A stretch of DNA of 5,674 nucleotides from an uncultured Bacilli bacterium (lineage in GTDB: Bacteria; Bacillota_I; Bacilli_A; RF39; UBA660): NCBI GenBank assembly GCA_934087065.1, contig CAKOIS010000026.1, forward strand, positions 1 to 5,674. Reading direction: 5' to 3'. The notes below the pieces were generated by a model, which saw nothing but the letters and a program-made list of their open reading frames with translations, had not been told where the DNA came from and searched no databases. Made by a program: the position numbers and the translations under genes. Positions 5,648 to 5,674 of this stretch are shown in pieces. Each line of letters starts with the position of its first letter. The stretch's first letter is position 1.

Positions 5648-5674
5648 TATCAACTTCTAATGAAGTTGGTATTT
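5648..5674 (+). terminator. Probable intrinsic terminator after the tRNA (cut by window edge)
   Basis: CAACTTC (5651-5657) and GAAGTTG (5662-5668) form a perfect 7-bp stem with loop TAAT. It extends outward by U-G, A-U and U-A pairs to 5648 and 5671. The window ends in TTT, so the length of the T tract cannot be seen. The position after the tRNA suits the end of the whole transcription unit. Confidence 0.7.

Noticed and set aside
1..5674. Alternative genetic code with TGA as Trp
   Set aside because: No in-frame TGA occurs in any gene, and Trp is encoded by TGG where seen. The absence of TGA stops among seven genes is too small a sample to argue for reassignment.
1..5674. Mobile element, CRISPR array, toxin-antitoxin or phage defence module
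   Set aside because: No transposase or integrase, no regularly spaced repeats, and no recognised defence or toxin domains. The tRNA shows no duplicated 3' end within the window that would mark an integration site.

Overview
The window is strongly AT-rich, uses purine-rich Shine-Dalgarno sites close to AAGGAGG, and carries all its genes on the + strand. It encodes a short lipobox-type lipoprotein, a Cse60-like small protein, a YtgP/MurJ/SpoVB-type flippase and a NatA/YhaQ-type ABC pair. Together these point to a low-GC Gram-positive bacterium (Bacillota, Bacilli/Erysipelotrichia or a related uncultured gut lineage). The exact lineage is inference. All seven protein stops are TAA (six) or TAG (one), and no in-frame TGA is seen.

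Layout: 1-594 is the 3' part of an unrecognised gene that enters from the left edge and ends in a clear intrinsic terminator (593-622). A compact extended -10 promoter (629-637) follows and sits almost on the start codon of a small lipoprotein gene (645-1094). After a 36-base gap comes a run of tightly packed genes: a Cse60-family small protein (1131-1307), a 14-helix lipid II/polysaccharide flippase (1310-2932), an ABC ATPase (2932-3831), its ABC-2 permease (3821-5128), and a soluble protein of unknown function (5148-5510). A tRNA-Leu with anticodon GAG (5519-5602) begins only 8 bases after that last stop codon. A hairpin followed by T residues at the right edge (5648-5674) probably terminates the unit.

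No internal terminator or convincing internal promoter was found between 645 and 5602. The simplest reading is one transcript carrying the lipoprotein, the Cse60-like protein, the flippase, the ABC exporter, the unknown protein and the tRNA. The theme is the cell envelope: one lipoprotein, one lipid-linked precursor flippase and one ABC-2 exporter. The joins flippase/ATPase (1-base overlap) and ATPase/permease (11-base overlap) suggest translational coupling. I see no transposase, integrase, CRISPR array, toxin-antitoxin pair or phage gene. The most unusual points are the probably leaderless lipoprotein mRNA, the tRNA placed in the 3' tail of a protein operon, and the pairing of a Cse60-like gene with a flippase gene. 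None of these amounts to a clearly new system.
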